Source: Amycolatopsis deserti (GTDB taxonomy: Bacteria; Actinomycetota; Actinomycetes; Mycobacteriales; Pseudonocardiaceae). Taken from it: DNA of 64,000 bases. Both the position numbers and the translations under genes were made by a program. Of the stretch, positions 34,976 to 46,694 are shown in pieces. A model generated the notes under the pieces. That model ran no database searches and had not been told where the DNA came from. It saw only the letters and a program-made list of their open reading frames with translations. The number at the start of each line of letters is the position of its first letter. Positions within the stretch are counted from its first letter, which is position 1. The stretch lies in the NCBI RefSeq assembly GCF_014653945.1, contig NZ_BNAU01000002.1:248001-312000 (forward strand), in the 5' to 3' direction.

Positions 34976-37900
34976 TCACGGTTCACGATTGGTAGTGGAC
35001 GATGCAACATCGTTTGCACTATTACCGTCCAAGACGTAGCGAGGTGCCATTGCCTCCATCTGCTCGATCACGAGCCTGATGGCTTCGGGCTGCTTGTCCG
35101 GCGGGTACTTGTACTTCACGAGCAGCCGTTTGATCGACGATCGGAGCTTGGCCCGGACATCGTCTCGCACCGTCCAGTCGGTCTTGACGTCGCGTCGCAT
35201 GACCGCTACCAGTTCGCGCGCGATCTGGGCAAGCACATCGTCGCCCTGGAGTTCAACGGCAGACTCGTTGGTGCTGACCGCGTCGTAGAACGCCAACTCA
35301 TCGTGGGACAGAGGAGGATCGAAGCGCTGGCCCCGGTTGCCCTCCGCAGCGACTTCCTTGGCCAGTTCGATGAGCTCGGCGATCACCTCGGCCGAGGTGA
35401 GCTGCTGGTTGGTGTACTTGCGCATCAACTCGGCAATCCGCTCGGAGAATGCCCGCTGACGCACGAGGTTGTGCCGCGTGACGTGATCCGACTCCTCAAC
35501 CAGCAGCGCGCGCAACGCTTCGATGGCGAGGTGCGGGTTCGACGCTGATTGAGCCTTGAGCTGGAACTCCGGCCCAAGGTCGGACAGCGACGGCTTCGGC
35601 AAGCCGGCGGCGTCGTAGATGTCGATGATCTCACCGGATGCGGTTGACGTGGCTACTAGCGCGGAGAGCATCCGTTGGATCTCCTCCGGCACCGGCTTGC
35701 CTTCGGCCTGCCGCTGTTGGGCGTCGAACTTGCCCATCCACACGCGAACTTCTTCGTAGAACCTTGCCGTGACGCGAAGGTGTTCGAGGGTCTGATCGCC
35801 TGCGCACAGCGCCCACGCACGGGCCAGTTGGTTGGCCAGCTTGCGAAATCGGTCACCGAGCGTCTCGTCGCCTTCCGGCACTTGGTTGCCCGGGGTGGTG
35901 GGAGAGCGCAGGTAGTTGGTGAGCCCGTAGGCGGCCTTGACCCAGCTCTTCGGACCTCCATCCAGCTTCGCCCGCCACGGGTAGCCGGCGCACAGCTCGT
36001 CGAGGGAGGCGATGAGCGTGGTGGTGAGGTCGACGGCCTCGTCGACGTGCTTGCCGACCGGTTTCTTGGCCCTGTCGGTATCGGTGTACTCGGCGAGTGC
36101 CCTGCTCAAGTTGTCCGCGAGCGGCGCGTAGGCGACGAGCAGGCCGTCCGGCTTGCCGCGGAAGGTGCGGTTCACCCGCGCCAGGGTCTGCATCAGCAGC
36201 GCGCCCTTGAGAGGGCGGTCGAGGTACAGCGTATGCAGCGGTGGTGCGTCGAAGCCGGTGAGCAGCATGTCCTTGACCAGGACGACCTGAAGCTCGTCGT
36301 CCGCGTCACGGAGCCGCTTCTGGATGACCTTGTTCTGCCCATCACGCCGGACATGCTTGGCCACCGGCATGATGTCCTGAGCCGAGCCCGAGTAGACGAC
36401 CTTGATTACGCCCTTGTCGACGGCGTCGTGGTGCCAGTCCGGCTTGAGCTTGATGATCTCGTCGTAGAGATGGGCGCAAATCTCCCGGGTCGCGCCAACG
36501 ATGAACGCCTTGCCGGGGGAACCGATGAACTTGCGCATCTGCTCCGAGCGGGTCTCCCAGTGCTGGACGATGTCAGCCGCCAGTGCCTCCAGACGTGCGG
36601 GTGCCCCGTACACGGCGTTGATCACGGCGACGGATTTCTCGATCTTGGCGCGTTCCACCTCGTCAAGCCCGAGGGTTGCCTCGTCCGCAGCGCGGTCGAG
36701 GTCTTCTTCGCTGACGTCCTTGGTCAACCCTACCTTGATCAGACGCGGTTCGAAGTAGACCGGGACGGTGGCGCCGTCGTCGACCGCGCGGGTGAGGTCG
36801 TAGATGTCGATGTAGTCACCGAACACCTCTCGGGTGTTGCGGTCGTCGAAGGAGATCGGTGTCCCGGTGAACGCGATCAGCGCGGCGTTGGGCAGGGCGT
36901 CCTTGAGGTGGCGGGCGTAGCCGTCGAGATCGTCGTAGTGGCTGCGGTGGGCCTCGTCGGCGATGACGATGATGTTGCGGCGGTCCGACAGCAGCGGATG
37001 ATCCAATCCGGCGTCCTTCTCAGCCTTGCTGAGACCGAACTTTTGGAGCGTGGTGAAGTAGATGCCACCCGTCGCCCGATTGGCCAGCTCCGCGCGCAGC
37101 TGCGCGCGGGTCGTCACCTTGATCGGGGACTCGCTTAGCAGACGGGATCGGTTGAAGGCTTCGTACAGCTGCCCGTCCAGCTCCTTGCGGTCGGTCACCA
37201 CGATGATGGTCGGGTTCTTGAGCTTGGGCTGCGCGGCCACCAGGTGGGCGTACAGCTCCATCTCCATAGACTTGCCCGACCCCTGGGTGTGCCACACGAC
37301 CCCGGCCTTGCCGTTGCTCTCCACAGCGGCCACGGTCGAGCCCACCGCCTTGGTGACCGCGAAGTACTGGTGCGGCTTGGCAATCCGCTTCGCGTACCCC
37401 TCGGCCCCGCCGTCGAACGCAGTGAAGTTCCGCTGCAACTGGAGGAACCGCTCCGGGTTGAACACCCCTTCGATGAGGAACTCCAACTCGGTGCCGAGGT
37501 GCACGTCATCGAGCGGCTCACCGAGCTTCACCGGCTTGCCGTCGTCATCGACGTTCCAGGGTGAGTAGTGGTTCAGCGGCGTGAAGGGCGTGCCGTAGCG
37601 AGCGGTGATCCCGTCGCTGATCACGGTCACCACGGCGAATCGGAACGCCATCGGGAACTCGCGCAGGTAGGTCGCCAACTGGGTGTGCGCCGCGTCTAGG
37701 TCAGCCTTGGCGGCGCCTGCCTGCTTCAGCTCGAAGACCGAGACCGGCATACCGTTGAGATAGAGCACCACATCGAAGCGGCGCTCGACCTCCGCCGTGC
37801 GGACGGTGACCTGATTGACCGCAAGCAACTCGTTGTCGCCGACCTGGTGGCTGACCAGCCGGATTGTCGGATTCTGCTCGACGCCATCAGCGTCGACGTA

Positions 37901-38209
37901 GCTGATCCCGCGGTAGCCCTGAACGCAAATCTGGTGCAGCCGGTAGTTCTCCGCGATCGCGTCCTGCGAGGTGGGCTGGATGATCTCGGCCAGCGCCTGC
38001 TCCAGGTACTCCGCTGGCACCTGCGGATTCAACTCCCGCATCTTGGCCAGCAGCCGACCCGGAAGCACGATGTCAACCCACGACGCCCGCCCGCTCTCAG
38101 CGCCAGGCGCGATCGCTGCGCCTGGGAGTGACCGCCACTCCTGCTCGGCGAGCGTATCTAGCGCGACGCTCTCCCACTCCGCCTCACCGAACCCCGGCTG
38201 CCCCGCCAT
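34976..38209 (-). CDS. hsdR: type I restriction endonuclease subunit R
   Basis: A 1077-residue motor-nuclease subunit. The N-terminal nuclease domain has FDVVLYLNGMPVSVFELKQ (Asp and ExK catalytic residues, about residue 150-162). The SF2 translocase has Walker A HTQGSGKS (about 310) and DEAH in VIADEAHRSHYDD (about 416), with LLTGFDAPPLHTLYLDRPL later. The C-terminal DUF3387-type helical domain is present. The gene appears intact, about the usual length. Its ATG overlaps the hsdS stop (TGATG), so it is last in the operon. It translocates and cuts DNA unmodified at the HsdS target. Confidence 0.96.
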   Translation of the reverse strand: MAGQPGFGEAEWESVALDTLAEQEWRSLPGAAIAPGAESGRASWVDIVLPGRLLAKMRELNPQVPAEYLEQALAEIIQPTSQDAIAENYRLHQICVQGYRGISYVDADGVEQNPTIRLVSHQVGDNELLAVNQVTVRTAEVERRFDVVLYLNGMPVSVFELKQAGAAKADLDAAHTQLATYLREFPMAFRFAVVTVISDGITARYGTPFTPLNHYSPWNVDDDGKPVKLGEPLDDVHLGTELEFLIEGVFNPERFLQLQRNFTAFDGGAEGYAKRIAKPHQYFAVTKAVGSTVAAVESNGKAGVVWHTQGSGKSMEMELYAHLVAAQPKLKNPTIIVVTDRKELDGQLYEAFNRSRLLSESPIKVTTRAQLRAELANRATGGIYFTTLQKFGLSKAEKDAGLDHPLLSDRRNIIVIADEAHRSHYDDLDGYARHLKDALPNAALIAFTGTPISFDDRNTREVFGDYIDIYDLTRAVDDGATVPVYFEPRLIKVGLTKDVSEEDLDRAADEATLGLDEVERAKIEKSVAVINAVYGAPARLEALAADIVQHWETRSEQMRKFIGSPGKAFIVGATREICAHLYDEIIKLKPDWHHDAVDKGVIKVVYSGSAQDIMPVAKHVRRDGQNKVIQKRLRDADDELQVVLVKDMLLTGFDAPPLHTLYLDRPLKGALLMQTLARVNRTFRGKPDGLLVAYAPLADNLSRALAEYTDTDRAKKPVGKHVDEAVDLTTTLIASLDELCAGYPWRAKLDGGPKSWVKAAYGLTNYLRSPTTPGNQVPEGDETLGDRFRKLANQLARAWALCAGDQTLEHLRVTARFYEEVRVWMGKFDAQQRQAEGKPVPEEIQRMLSALVATSTASGEIIDIYDAAGLPKPSLSDLGPEFQLKAQSASNPHLAIEALRALLVEESDHVTRHNLVRQRAFSERIAELMRKYTNQQLTSAEVIAELIELAKEVAAEGNRGQRFDPPLSHDELAFYDAVSTNESAVELQGDDVLAQIARELVAVMRRDVKTDWTVRDDVRAKLRSSIKRLLVKYKYPPDKQPEAIRLVIEQMEAMAPRYVLDGNSANDVASSTTNREP

Positions 38210-39358
38210 CACACAACACCCTCCACAACCTTCTCGGCGTCTCGCACGCGGACTTTTCCGGACATGAGGAGCGGGAGCAGTTGGTCCCGAGTGCTCTCTA
38301 GCTGCAGATTTTCCTGCTCGGCGGCAAGTGCACGTTCCCAGAGGGCGGACATCAGTCCATCGAATCGGCCGATCTGCTCCGATTCGGGTATGGTCACTGG
38401 CTCGTCGAGATGGCGGCGTTGGATATGCCCCATGGTGGTCGCCTTATCGGCGGCGATCGCTTTGAACTCCTGCAACTTGTCGCGCAATGCATGGTTAACC
38501 AGCCAGATGGGGAGATTGCCTGTCGGAATAACTTTGAAGATGTGCTGGTTCACAATTGCTTCTTCTCTGAACCATCGAGCCACGGTCAACGATCCAGACC
38601 AGGAAAACAGCAAATCGCCAGGACGTGCCAGATGGTCTTCCGGAACCTCGATATCGTTGTACACGGTCGACGCGCCGATTCCTGAGTTAAGCTCCGCGAT
38701 ACGTATTACAACACGCCCTGCTCCCGATGCGTCTTTCGTGAAGGCCTTGCCGTTTACAAACCGAGCCAAGGACGACAACGGAACGGTGGACCCACTCCTG
38801 CAAGCAAGAATCCACTTGACACTCGCCAAATCGTCGGCTTTGGCGATCAGCTGTTCGTTGGCGGCGATCTTGTCGTCGAGCGTCCCCAGTATGTCCCCGA
38901 TTGCACGTTGCCATTGGAGGCCGGGCACCTTGAACTTATAGCGAGCAAGGACTGATTTATTTATAATCGGCGTTGCCGACCCACTGGCTTCGATACGAAG
39001 TGTGGAACTCCAGTTTTTGATCAAGTAGTAAAGGAATGTAGGGTCCGCGACTCCCTGGCGGGCGATCAGGCTGTTAATCTGCTGGTTGGTCACAGCTTCG
39101 CGTGCGGCCATCGAAACTTTGCCGATGGTCGACCCAATGCAAGTCAGGTTGGTCGATTGAGCTGGCACCAATCGTTTATAGAGTCTTTTCGCGCCGATTT
39201 GAGATAGTCGCCGTTGGGGAAACGCTTCCCTGGAGTTGTTCCTCTGATCAGTTGGCGTAATGAAATCAATTTCATCTCCCCATGAATCAGTTTCGGTCGC
39301 CTTAGGTGTAGCACCTGTGATGATTTCCGCCAGATCGCCAAGTATTTGGTCTTTCCAC

Positions 39359-39366
<8 letters not shown>
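38209..39366 (-). CDS. hsdS: type I restriction-modification specificity subunit S
   Basis: A 385-residue subunit with two target-recognition domains (residues about 5-170 and 200-345), each followed by a helical dimer spacer (LGTLDDKIAANEQLIAKA and SALWERALAAEQENLQLEST). This determines the bipartite DNA sequence recognised by the complex. The base composition is lower in GC than in hsdM and hsdR, as expected for fast-evolving recognition domains. Its ATG lies eight bases inside the hsdM end, so translation is coupled. Confidence 0.95.
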
Positions 39367-40984
<1,618 letters not shown>

Positions 40985-40998
40985 GCTGCCTTTCCTTC

Positions 40999-42888
40999 CT
41001 ACTGCGTTGTCCGCGTGATGAGAGTCACCGCGCCAGCGGCGACTCCGTCGATCATGGCTGTGACGAGATCCCGTGTTGCGTCCAGGTGCCGCCGCAGGGT
41101 GGTCTCGTGGTTCGCTGCGGCGAGAAGTGCCTCTTCCAGCCGCTCCACCTCTGAGGTGTCGAGGATCGGCACGCTCCAGGTCTGCCACTCGGTCGGCTCG
41201 TTCGGCAGCCGGTTGATGATCGCCGCCACCGCGTGGGGGCCGATTCCCGCTTGCGAACTGATCCGAAGGATCTTCGACGGGGAGGCCACTAGCGATCCGC
41301 CGTGGTCGTCGACCCTCGCGATCGGGCGTGGCCGTTCCGCGAACACCACATCCCCCGGATCTGTTCGGGCGGCGCGCGAGTACAGCCGCGCAGCATCGAA
41401 CGGGTCGAGGCGCACAGTGCCGCGTGGGTTGGTCGCGGACAGGACCGCAACGGACCCGACAGGGTTGCCGTGACTGTGGTCGATCCGGCTGCCGCGGAGC
41501 ACCCGCACGTGCCCCAGGTCTTTCAGTTCGCCCAGCGACCGCCTGCGCAGCAGCATCGCGCCGGGGGCAGATTCGGCCAGCACCTCGAAAGGCTGGATCG
41601 GCTCGCTCGTCACCAGGGTCGCCGCGTTTATGACGGCGAGGTGCCTCTCGACCTCCGTCGTCGCGAGCCGCAGTGCTCGCACCCCGCGGGGCACGACGAC
41701 AGTGCGGGCACTCAAGATCGCCGGGAGGTCGTGCGGGCGAAGGTAGCGGAAGGCACGACCTCGCGTGGCTGCCAGCGCGCCGGTCACGTCGGAGGCGAGG
41801 TCGCCGAGGTCCAGCTCGTCTCGGGTGAACGCGGCTAGGTCGGCGACCAGCGGCCGCTGCATGGACCCTCCGGTCGCGCAGACCCACAGGCCCAGTGCCT
41901 GCCGGTGCGCCTCACGCCACATGCCCCGAGGAAGGCGCAGCGCGACGGCGAGGCTCTCCGAGCGGAGGGTCTGCGCTCGGTGTCGCTCCTGCTCTCCCTT
42001 TAGCTCGTCACACAGGACGCCAGCCGGGCCGATGACGACCGCGAGTTCACCCTCGCCGAGATCGAGCACGAGGTTGTCGACCAGGTCGAGCACCTCGTCG
42101 GCGGGCCTGCCGATAGCCGACAGCACTCGGACGCCAGGGCCTGCCGCGTCGTTGACGGTCTCGATCTCGCGAATCGCCGCCCTACGTCTGATGTCCCGCA
42201 GCTCCGGAGTGCCGCCGGGCGCCACGAGATGGGTGAAGGTGTCAGCGAGCGCGAGCGTCACGCTCGACGCCGGACCGATGTGCACGAGCGGCACGCCCTC
42301 GGGGTCGAGGTGGAGGGCGCAGGCTTCGGCGACGGCATGGATGAGGTCGACTGCATCGGAGGTCAGATCACGAGCGCCCAGCGTCCGCGCGGCCCTTCCT
42401 TGTTCAAGCCGGTCGAGTGCGTCGCGCGGGCCGTACGACGCCTCAACCAGGTCATCGATGAACCGCAGCGTGCAGACGGCCGGCACGGAAGCCTCCACCT
42501 CGCGGAACAGCACCCGGTCGTCGGGATCGACACCGCGCGCCAGGGTGATGCGGTTCTCCGCTGTCGTGTCCGCCAGTTCCTCCCCTGTCAATACTGCGAG
42601 GCAGAGCCACGTGACGAGTTCATCCAGGGGCACGTCATCGGGCACGCTCAACGCTGGTGCGTCGAGATTCGCCTCGGGGTTGTTACCTCGGCCAGTGCGC
42701 TCCAGCCACTCGACGACGTCTCCGCGGCGGAAGCGCTCCATCCCGCCCGAGACCTCGACAGGGGCGGGGAAGGGCACATGCAGACCGCGGACGCGCGGCC
42801 GGTTGCGCCACATGCTCACGACCGGACGACGGACACGAGCGAGATCCGCGACGTCCTGCAACGTCAACGTAGGCCCCCCACCTGCCAC
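40999..42888 (-). CDS. HTH / degenerate N6-methylase-like / target-recognition-like fusion, RM companion
   Basis: A 629-residue protein of uncertain role. Residues 1-60 look like a MerR/excisionase-type winged helix (TLTLQDVADLARVRRPVVSM). The middle (about 190-330) has the layout of a type I methylase core: LVHIGPASSVTLALADTF replaces the motif I segment, ELAVVIGPAGVLCDEL and ESLAVALRLPRGMWREAH match later strands, but the NPPY/F motif is missing. The C-terminal 200 residues (PGDVVFAERPRPIARVDDHG, then IINRLPNEPTEWQTWSVPIL and a long helix) resemble one HsdS recognition domain. GTG at 42888 has GGAGG six bases upstream. It is first in the hsd operon. The homology is inferred by eye. Confidence 0.6.
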   Translation of the reverse strand: MAGGGPTLTLQDVADLARVRRPVVSMWRNRPRVRGLHVPFPAPVEVSGGMERFRRGDVVEWLERTGRGNNPEANLDAPALSVPDDVPLDELVTWLCLAVLTGEELADTTAENRITLARGVDPDDRVLFREVEASVPAVCTLRFIDDLVEASYGPRDALDRLEQGRAARTLGARDLTSDAVDLIHAVAEACALHLDPEGVPLVHIGPASSVTLALADTFTHLVAPGGTPELRDIRRRAAIREIETVNDAAGPGVRVLSAIGRPADEVLDLVDNLVLDLGEGELAVVIGPAGVLCDELKGEQERHRAQTLRSESLAVALRLPRGMWREAHRQALGLWVCATGGSMQRPLVADLAAFTRDELDLGDLASDVTGALAATRGRAFRYLRPHDLPAILSARTVVVPRGVRALRLATTEVERHLAVINAATLVTSEPIQPFEVLAESAPGAMLLRRRSLGELKDLGHVRVLRGSRIDHSHGNPVGSVAVLSATNPRGTVRLDPFDAARLYSRAARTDPGDVVFAERPRPIARVDDHGGSLVASPSKILRISSQAGIGPHAVAAIINRLPNEPTEWQTWSVPILDTSEVERLEEALLAAANHETTLRRHLDATRDLVTAMIDGVAAGAVTLITRTTQ

Positions 42889-43072
42889 GACACACCTCCT
42901 CGGTCTATCCGCCGACTCACGACACAGAGAGTATCGAGAACTGCCCATATCGCGGCTAGGAGAAGTGATAACCCTACTTATCTACGTTAATATGCGACAA
43001 CACTGCCCGGCTCGGCTCAACCTGTGTGGGCCCGCTGTCGATCATCGGCAGCGCTTCCCGCAGGAGAACGCG

Positions 43073-44503
43073 ATGCCCCAGCACATCAAGCACCCAGCCC
43101 ACTTCGACAACGACGCCACAGCGGTCGTCATCGAGCGACTGACGATCCACGACCGCGAGGTCGCACGAGAGGCCCAGCGCTGGGTCTCCGGCGAGCGCGG
43201 CCCGCTCGTGGAGAACCTCGACACCCTCACGAGTGCCGACCTGACCAACTACGTCACCGAGGCCGTACGCATCGGCGCCCACGCACTGAGCGTGACCGGA
43301 CAAGCTCAGGAGGCCCAAGCGCTCGAACGCCTGCTGAAGGATGTCGGAGACAAAACCGCCCACTCCACCGCCCAGGCGGCCGAACTCACGGCGCGAGCAG
43401 TAAAGGAAGCGTCCGAAGCCGTCGTGGCGGCGGCCCGTGACGCCAAGACGGCCATTACGGACGCGGACAGCCAGAGTCGCAAGGAGCTCACCACGGCGGT
43501 GATGACGGCGAAGCAGGACCTCAACGCCGAGCTGCGCCGAATCTTCGCTGGTGAGAGCCCTGAACTTGTCGAGCGCCTCCAGCCGGTGCTCGACAAGTTC
43601 AGCACCGAGCTCGACGCGAAGGTGAGCGCGGGAACAGCCGAACTGCTGGCCAAGGCCGCTCGGCAGTTCGACCCATCCGACCCCACCTCCCCGATGGCCA
43701 AGCACGCCGCCGAACTCACCGCCCAGCAGGAACAGCTCACCCAGCAACTGGCCAAGCAGCACGCCGAGCTGACGAGCAAGATCGAGGAGGTGTGGACCGT
43801 ACTGCGTGTCCACGAGGCCACGACGGCCCTCGCCAAGGTGACGCCGATCAAGGGCGAGTCCTACGCCGGCGCGGTGCACACCATGCTGGTGGGCATCGCC
43901 GCCGGTCTCGGCGATGACTACACGGACACCAGCGCGACGACGGGCCATCTGCCTCGTTGCAAGAAGGGCGACGGTGTGCTGAGCCTGAACGACGGCGTCG
44001 CCCGCGTCGTCATCGAGATGACCGACTCGGCCCGCACCGGTTGGACCGACTACTTCGCCGAAGCCGAGCGCAACCGTGACGCCGTCGCCTCGCTGGGCCT
44101 CGTCCGCACCATCGACCAGAACGGTGGGCAGACTCTCCGGGTGATCGGGGCTCAGCGGCTCGTGCTGGCCTTCGACCCTGATACCGACAGCCCCGATCTC
44201 CTGCGCACCGTGATCATGCTTCTGCGCACGACCGCCATCGCGACGGCAAGCCGCAAGGGCGTCCACCAGGTCGCCACGGCCGAGGAGAAGATCGCCGAAG
44301 CACTCAACCACCTGGTGAAGATCGACTCGGTCAAGAAGCTGTCCGCCACGATCCAGAAGTCGGCGTCGAAGATTGACAGCGAGTGCACCGCCCTGAACTC
44401 CGCCGTCCGGCGCCTGCTCGACGAGGCGCTTGTCGCACTGGCCGGTGCTCACGCGACCGGTCCCGAACGCGTCAGCACGGCCGAGGCTCAAGGTGCCGCG
44501 TGA
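43073..44503 (+). CDS. coiled-coil protein with possible RmuC/DUF2130-like domain
   Basis: A 476-residue protein divergent from the hsd operon. Residues 30-250 form long Ala/Glu/Lys-rich coiled coils (KEASEAVVAAARDAKTAI, AAELTAQQEQLTQQLAKQHA). The C-terminal domain (GDDYTDTSATTGHLPRCKKG, ARVVIEMTDSARTGWTDYF, QRLVLAFDP) resembles the PD-(D/E)xK-like region of RmuC/DUF2130 proteins, but the expected ExK is E-M-T, so activity is doubtful. ATG at 43073 has AGGAG six bases upstream, and a strong hairpin follows the gene. Its position suggests an accessory to the restriction system; that is inference. Confidence 0.6.
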   Translation: MPQHIKHPAHFDNDATAVVIERLTIHDREVAREAQRWVSGERGPLVENLDTLTSADLTNYVTEAVRIGAHALSVTGQAQEAQALERLLKDVGDKTAHSTAQAAELTARAVKEASEAVVAAARDAKTAITDADSQSRKELTTAVMTAKQDLNAELRRIFAGESPELVERLQPVLDKFSTELDAKVSAGTAELLAKAARQFDPSDPTSPMAKHAAELTAQQEQLTQQLAKQHAELTSKIEEVWTVLRVHEATTALAKVTPIKGESYAGAVHTMLVGIAAGLGDDYTDTSATTGHLPRCKKGDGVLSLNDGVARVVIEMTDSARTGWTDYFAEAERNRDAVASLGLVRTIDQNGGQTLRVIGAQRLVLAFDPDTDSPDLLRTVIMLLRTTAIATASRKGVHQVATAEEKIAEALNHLVKIDSVKKLSATIQKSASKIDSECTALNSAVRRLLDEALVALAGAHATGPERVSTAEAQGAA

Positions 44504-44514
44504 CTCACGGTGAA

Positions 44515-44549
44515 GAGCGACGTTGCCGCAGCGCCCGGCAACGTCGCTC
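44515..44549 (+). terminator. intrinsic terminator hairpin
   Basis: A perfect 14-base stem (44515-44528 with 44536-44549) and a seven-base loop begin 11 bases after the stop codon of the coiled-coil gene. Confidence 0.75.
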
Positions 44550-44604
44550 TCATCCGTAGCCGCTGCCTGGCCCGCCGCAGTCGTAGGTGGTGGAGGATGG
44601 ACGG

Positions 44605-45101
44605 GTGCTGATCGTGCCTGCCACCAAGAAACTGCTGCCTCTGGCGGGTCCGTCAATCGCGGGGGACGACGATTGGGGCACGACGTTGCTGGGTCCGTGG
44701 TATGCCACTGTCCTGTTCTGGCGGCCACGGATCGTGCTGCTGGTCAACGAGATGACGTTGCTGCCCGTGCTGCTGCATTGGCACCTGCGGTCACCCTGAC
44801 CAGCAGGATCGCCGAGCAGATCAGCACGGCGCTGACCGTCCACCAGGCTCCCGCCACATTCGTCGACCAGGAACAGCAGCACATGCAGACCGTTCATCTC
44901 GGTGTCACCGCGAACCGCAGCGTGGTGGACGTCATAACCGAGTTCGCCCGCCTCGCCGAGATCCACCACCACGATGATTCAACTGTGACCCTCGTCGAAC
45001 TCATGGTCCGGCTGGCCGCGACCCCTTGCAGGCCGCTGTACAGCAGAAAGGTCAGCCCGGACCGCGAACTCGCCGCCACATTCCAAGTGATCACTACCTG
45101 A
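44605..45101 (+). pseudogene. frameshifted DUF6933-like gene
   Basis: GTG at 44605 with GGAGG eight bases upstream opens VLIVPATKKLLPLAGPSIAG and continues to FWRPRIVLLVNEMTLLPVLL; after about 44778 the coding signal moves frame to LAPAVTLTSRIAEQISTALT and ends with TPCRPLYSRKVSPDREL. Insertion of one base restores a single protein of about 165 residues. The pattern matches small actinobacterial DUF6933-type proteins of unknown function, from memory. A sequencing error is possible. Confidence 0.55.
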
Positions 45102-45135
45102 CATCGAGCACGCCACCAGGGACGTTCGACAACAC

Positions 45136-45866
45136 TCACTTGAGCTCGAAGGCCCCGCGCACCGATCTGGAGCACTGATGATCAACCGCCGCGTCCTCCG
45201 TGGTGCGGCGCTGCCGCCGCCACTCCCGCAGAAGGCGACGGCCGTAGTTGCTCGTTTCCGCGATCCGGTCCAGCTTCGCGCCGGTCAACGTTCGGCCCTT
45301 GGCCCGGACGGATGTAGTACGCCCACGATCCTCTGCTCTGCGGTCGGCTCAGCTGGCCGGCGAGTCACGTCCGAGCCGACGGCGAGACGCACCACCGACC
45401 GGGTCTCGTCGCCAGCCTCGCCAGACTCGCCGGTCTCGGTGCTGGTCTCGCTTGTGGTCTCGGCGCGGTGCCGCTTGAGCGCACGGTTGAGCAACTCAAC
45501 CGCCAGCAGGAACGCCAACGGCGGGCACGCCGCCACCGCCACGGCGAACACACTCAGCTCTGGGGCCACCGCCACCACGATCGCCAGCGACAGCACGATG
45601 CCGAACACGAAGGACAACCACGCCGCCCACCAGCCACCGGCACGACGACCGGTCGTCTTTCACAACTCGACCGCGGCCGTGGTCAGGATGCCGTCCACGA
45701 TCAACGGCCAGGTCGCCGCCGTCGCCTCGTCGGCACCGAACCGCAACGCGAACTGCAGCCCATGCCGGTAGGAGGCATACGCCGCGCCCAGCGCCACCGG
45801 CGCCGTGCAGGCGCACTACACCCACAGCGCGCGGTCCCGCCGAACCGGGGAAGCTGCAGCGCTCAC
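45136..45866 (-). pseudogene. decayed DUF2637 membrane-protein gene
   Basis: From GTG at 45866 the frame reads RRDRALWV then TAG, continues ALGAAYASYRHGLQFALRF and WPLIVDGILTTAAVEL, meets TGA near 45660, then [20 protein letters not shown] and the membrane-rich [20 protein letters not shown]. The C-terminal DNA-binding-like segment ([20 protein letters not shown]) is in another frame. DUF2637 proteins are typical of actinomycete integrative elements and plasmids. Two nonsense codons and a frameshift show the gene is dead. Confidence 0.7.
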
Positions 45867-46077
45867 CCCGGAAGCGACTTCACATTACTTTTCGTATCAA
45901 GGCTCGTACCCACTGTGATCCTCGCTACACACTCAGGTGGTAACAGGACCAGGTACCCGAGCGACGCACGCAGCGAAATCCAATGTCCACCGCAGGTTTG
46001 GCCACGTAGTCCCGTCATCCGCGCCGCTCGCCCGGAGCCACGCTTCCAGCCCCACCATCCCGACTGGAGAAGGATCC

Positions 46078-46527
46078 GTGACGCAGCTCCTCGTCTGCAC
46101 CATCAGTCCGCAGAAGGTCGCTTTCGCCACGGAGCAGGACGCGATCGCCTTCATCCGCCACAACAACCTCGATACGGCAGTAGAGCCCTATTTGTGCCCT
46201 TACCGGCGTGATCCGTACGTACTGGCGCCGCGACACTGGCACAATCGATCGATCGCCAAACGCACCAAGCGGAAAACCGGATCAGGGGCGAGCCGCACGC
46301 GGCGCTTCCTCCAATCGCTGCCACTTCCTCACGACGGGCGCCTCCACGTGCTGCGGGTGGAGCGAGACCGCATCCGGTACTGGATGTGGTACTGCGGCCT
46401 GTGCCGCTCGCACCACATGTACACAGCGCCGGTGACGCGGCACCGCCCTCTGACCGACCCGGCCAACGTCTGGCGCCGAACCCTCGCGCACGGACTCCGG
46501 CATCTCGCAGAACACGTCCCCAACTGA
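46078..46527 (+). CDS. hypothetical protein, possible zinc-ribbon remnant
   Basis: A 149-residue basic protein. AAGGA lies shortly upstream of the GTG. The N-terminal half (ATEQDAIAFIRHNNLDTAVE, then YLCPYRRDPYVL and HWHN) recalls the small CP-C/HW zinc-ribbon proteins common on actinomycete mobile elements, but the second cysteine is missing. The C-terminal half has YCGLCRSHHMY, a possible second metal site. I do not recognise a family. It lies between the DUF2637 relic and the large helicase gene. Confidence 0.4.
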   Translation: MTQLLVCTISPQKVAFATEQDAIAFIRHNNLDTAVEPYLCPYRRDPYVLAPRHWHNRSIAKRTKRKTGSGASRTRRFLQSLPLPHDGRLHVLRVERDRIRYWMWYCGLCRSHHMYTAPVTRHRPLTDPANVWRRTLAHGLRHLAEHVPN

Positions 46528-46694
46528 GCCGCTCGGCTCTGGATACCGCTGACTTGCGCTTGGGCACGACGTGCGCGCACGCCCGCCACGCCGTGGATGC
46601 GGCGGCCTCAACCTGCTCGCGCTAACGAATCACCCCTTTCCGCCGACTACCCGAAAGACGATCTCCGCGACCGACGAGCTGCCCGAATGCGAGC

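Noticed and set aside
46151..46611. Minus-strand open frames opposite the small hypothetical gene at 46078
   Set aside because: No ribosome sites and poorer codon bias than the plus-strand frame.
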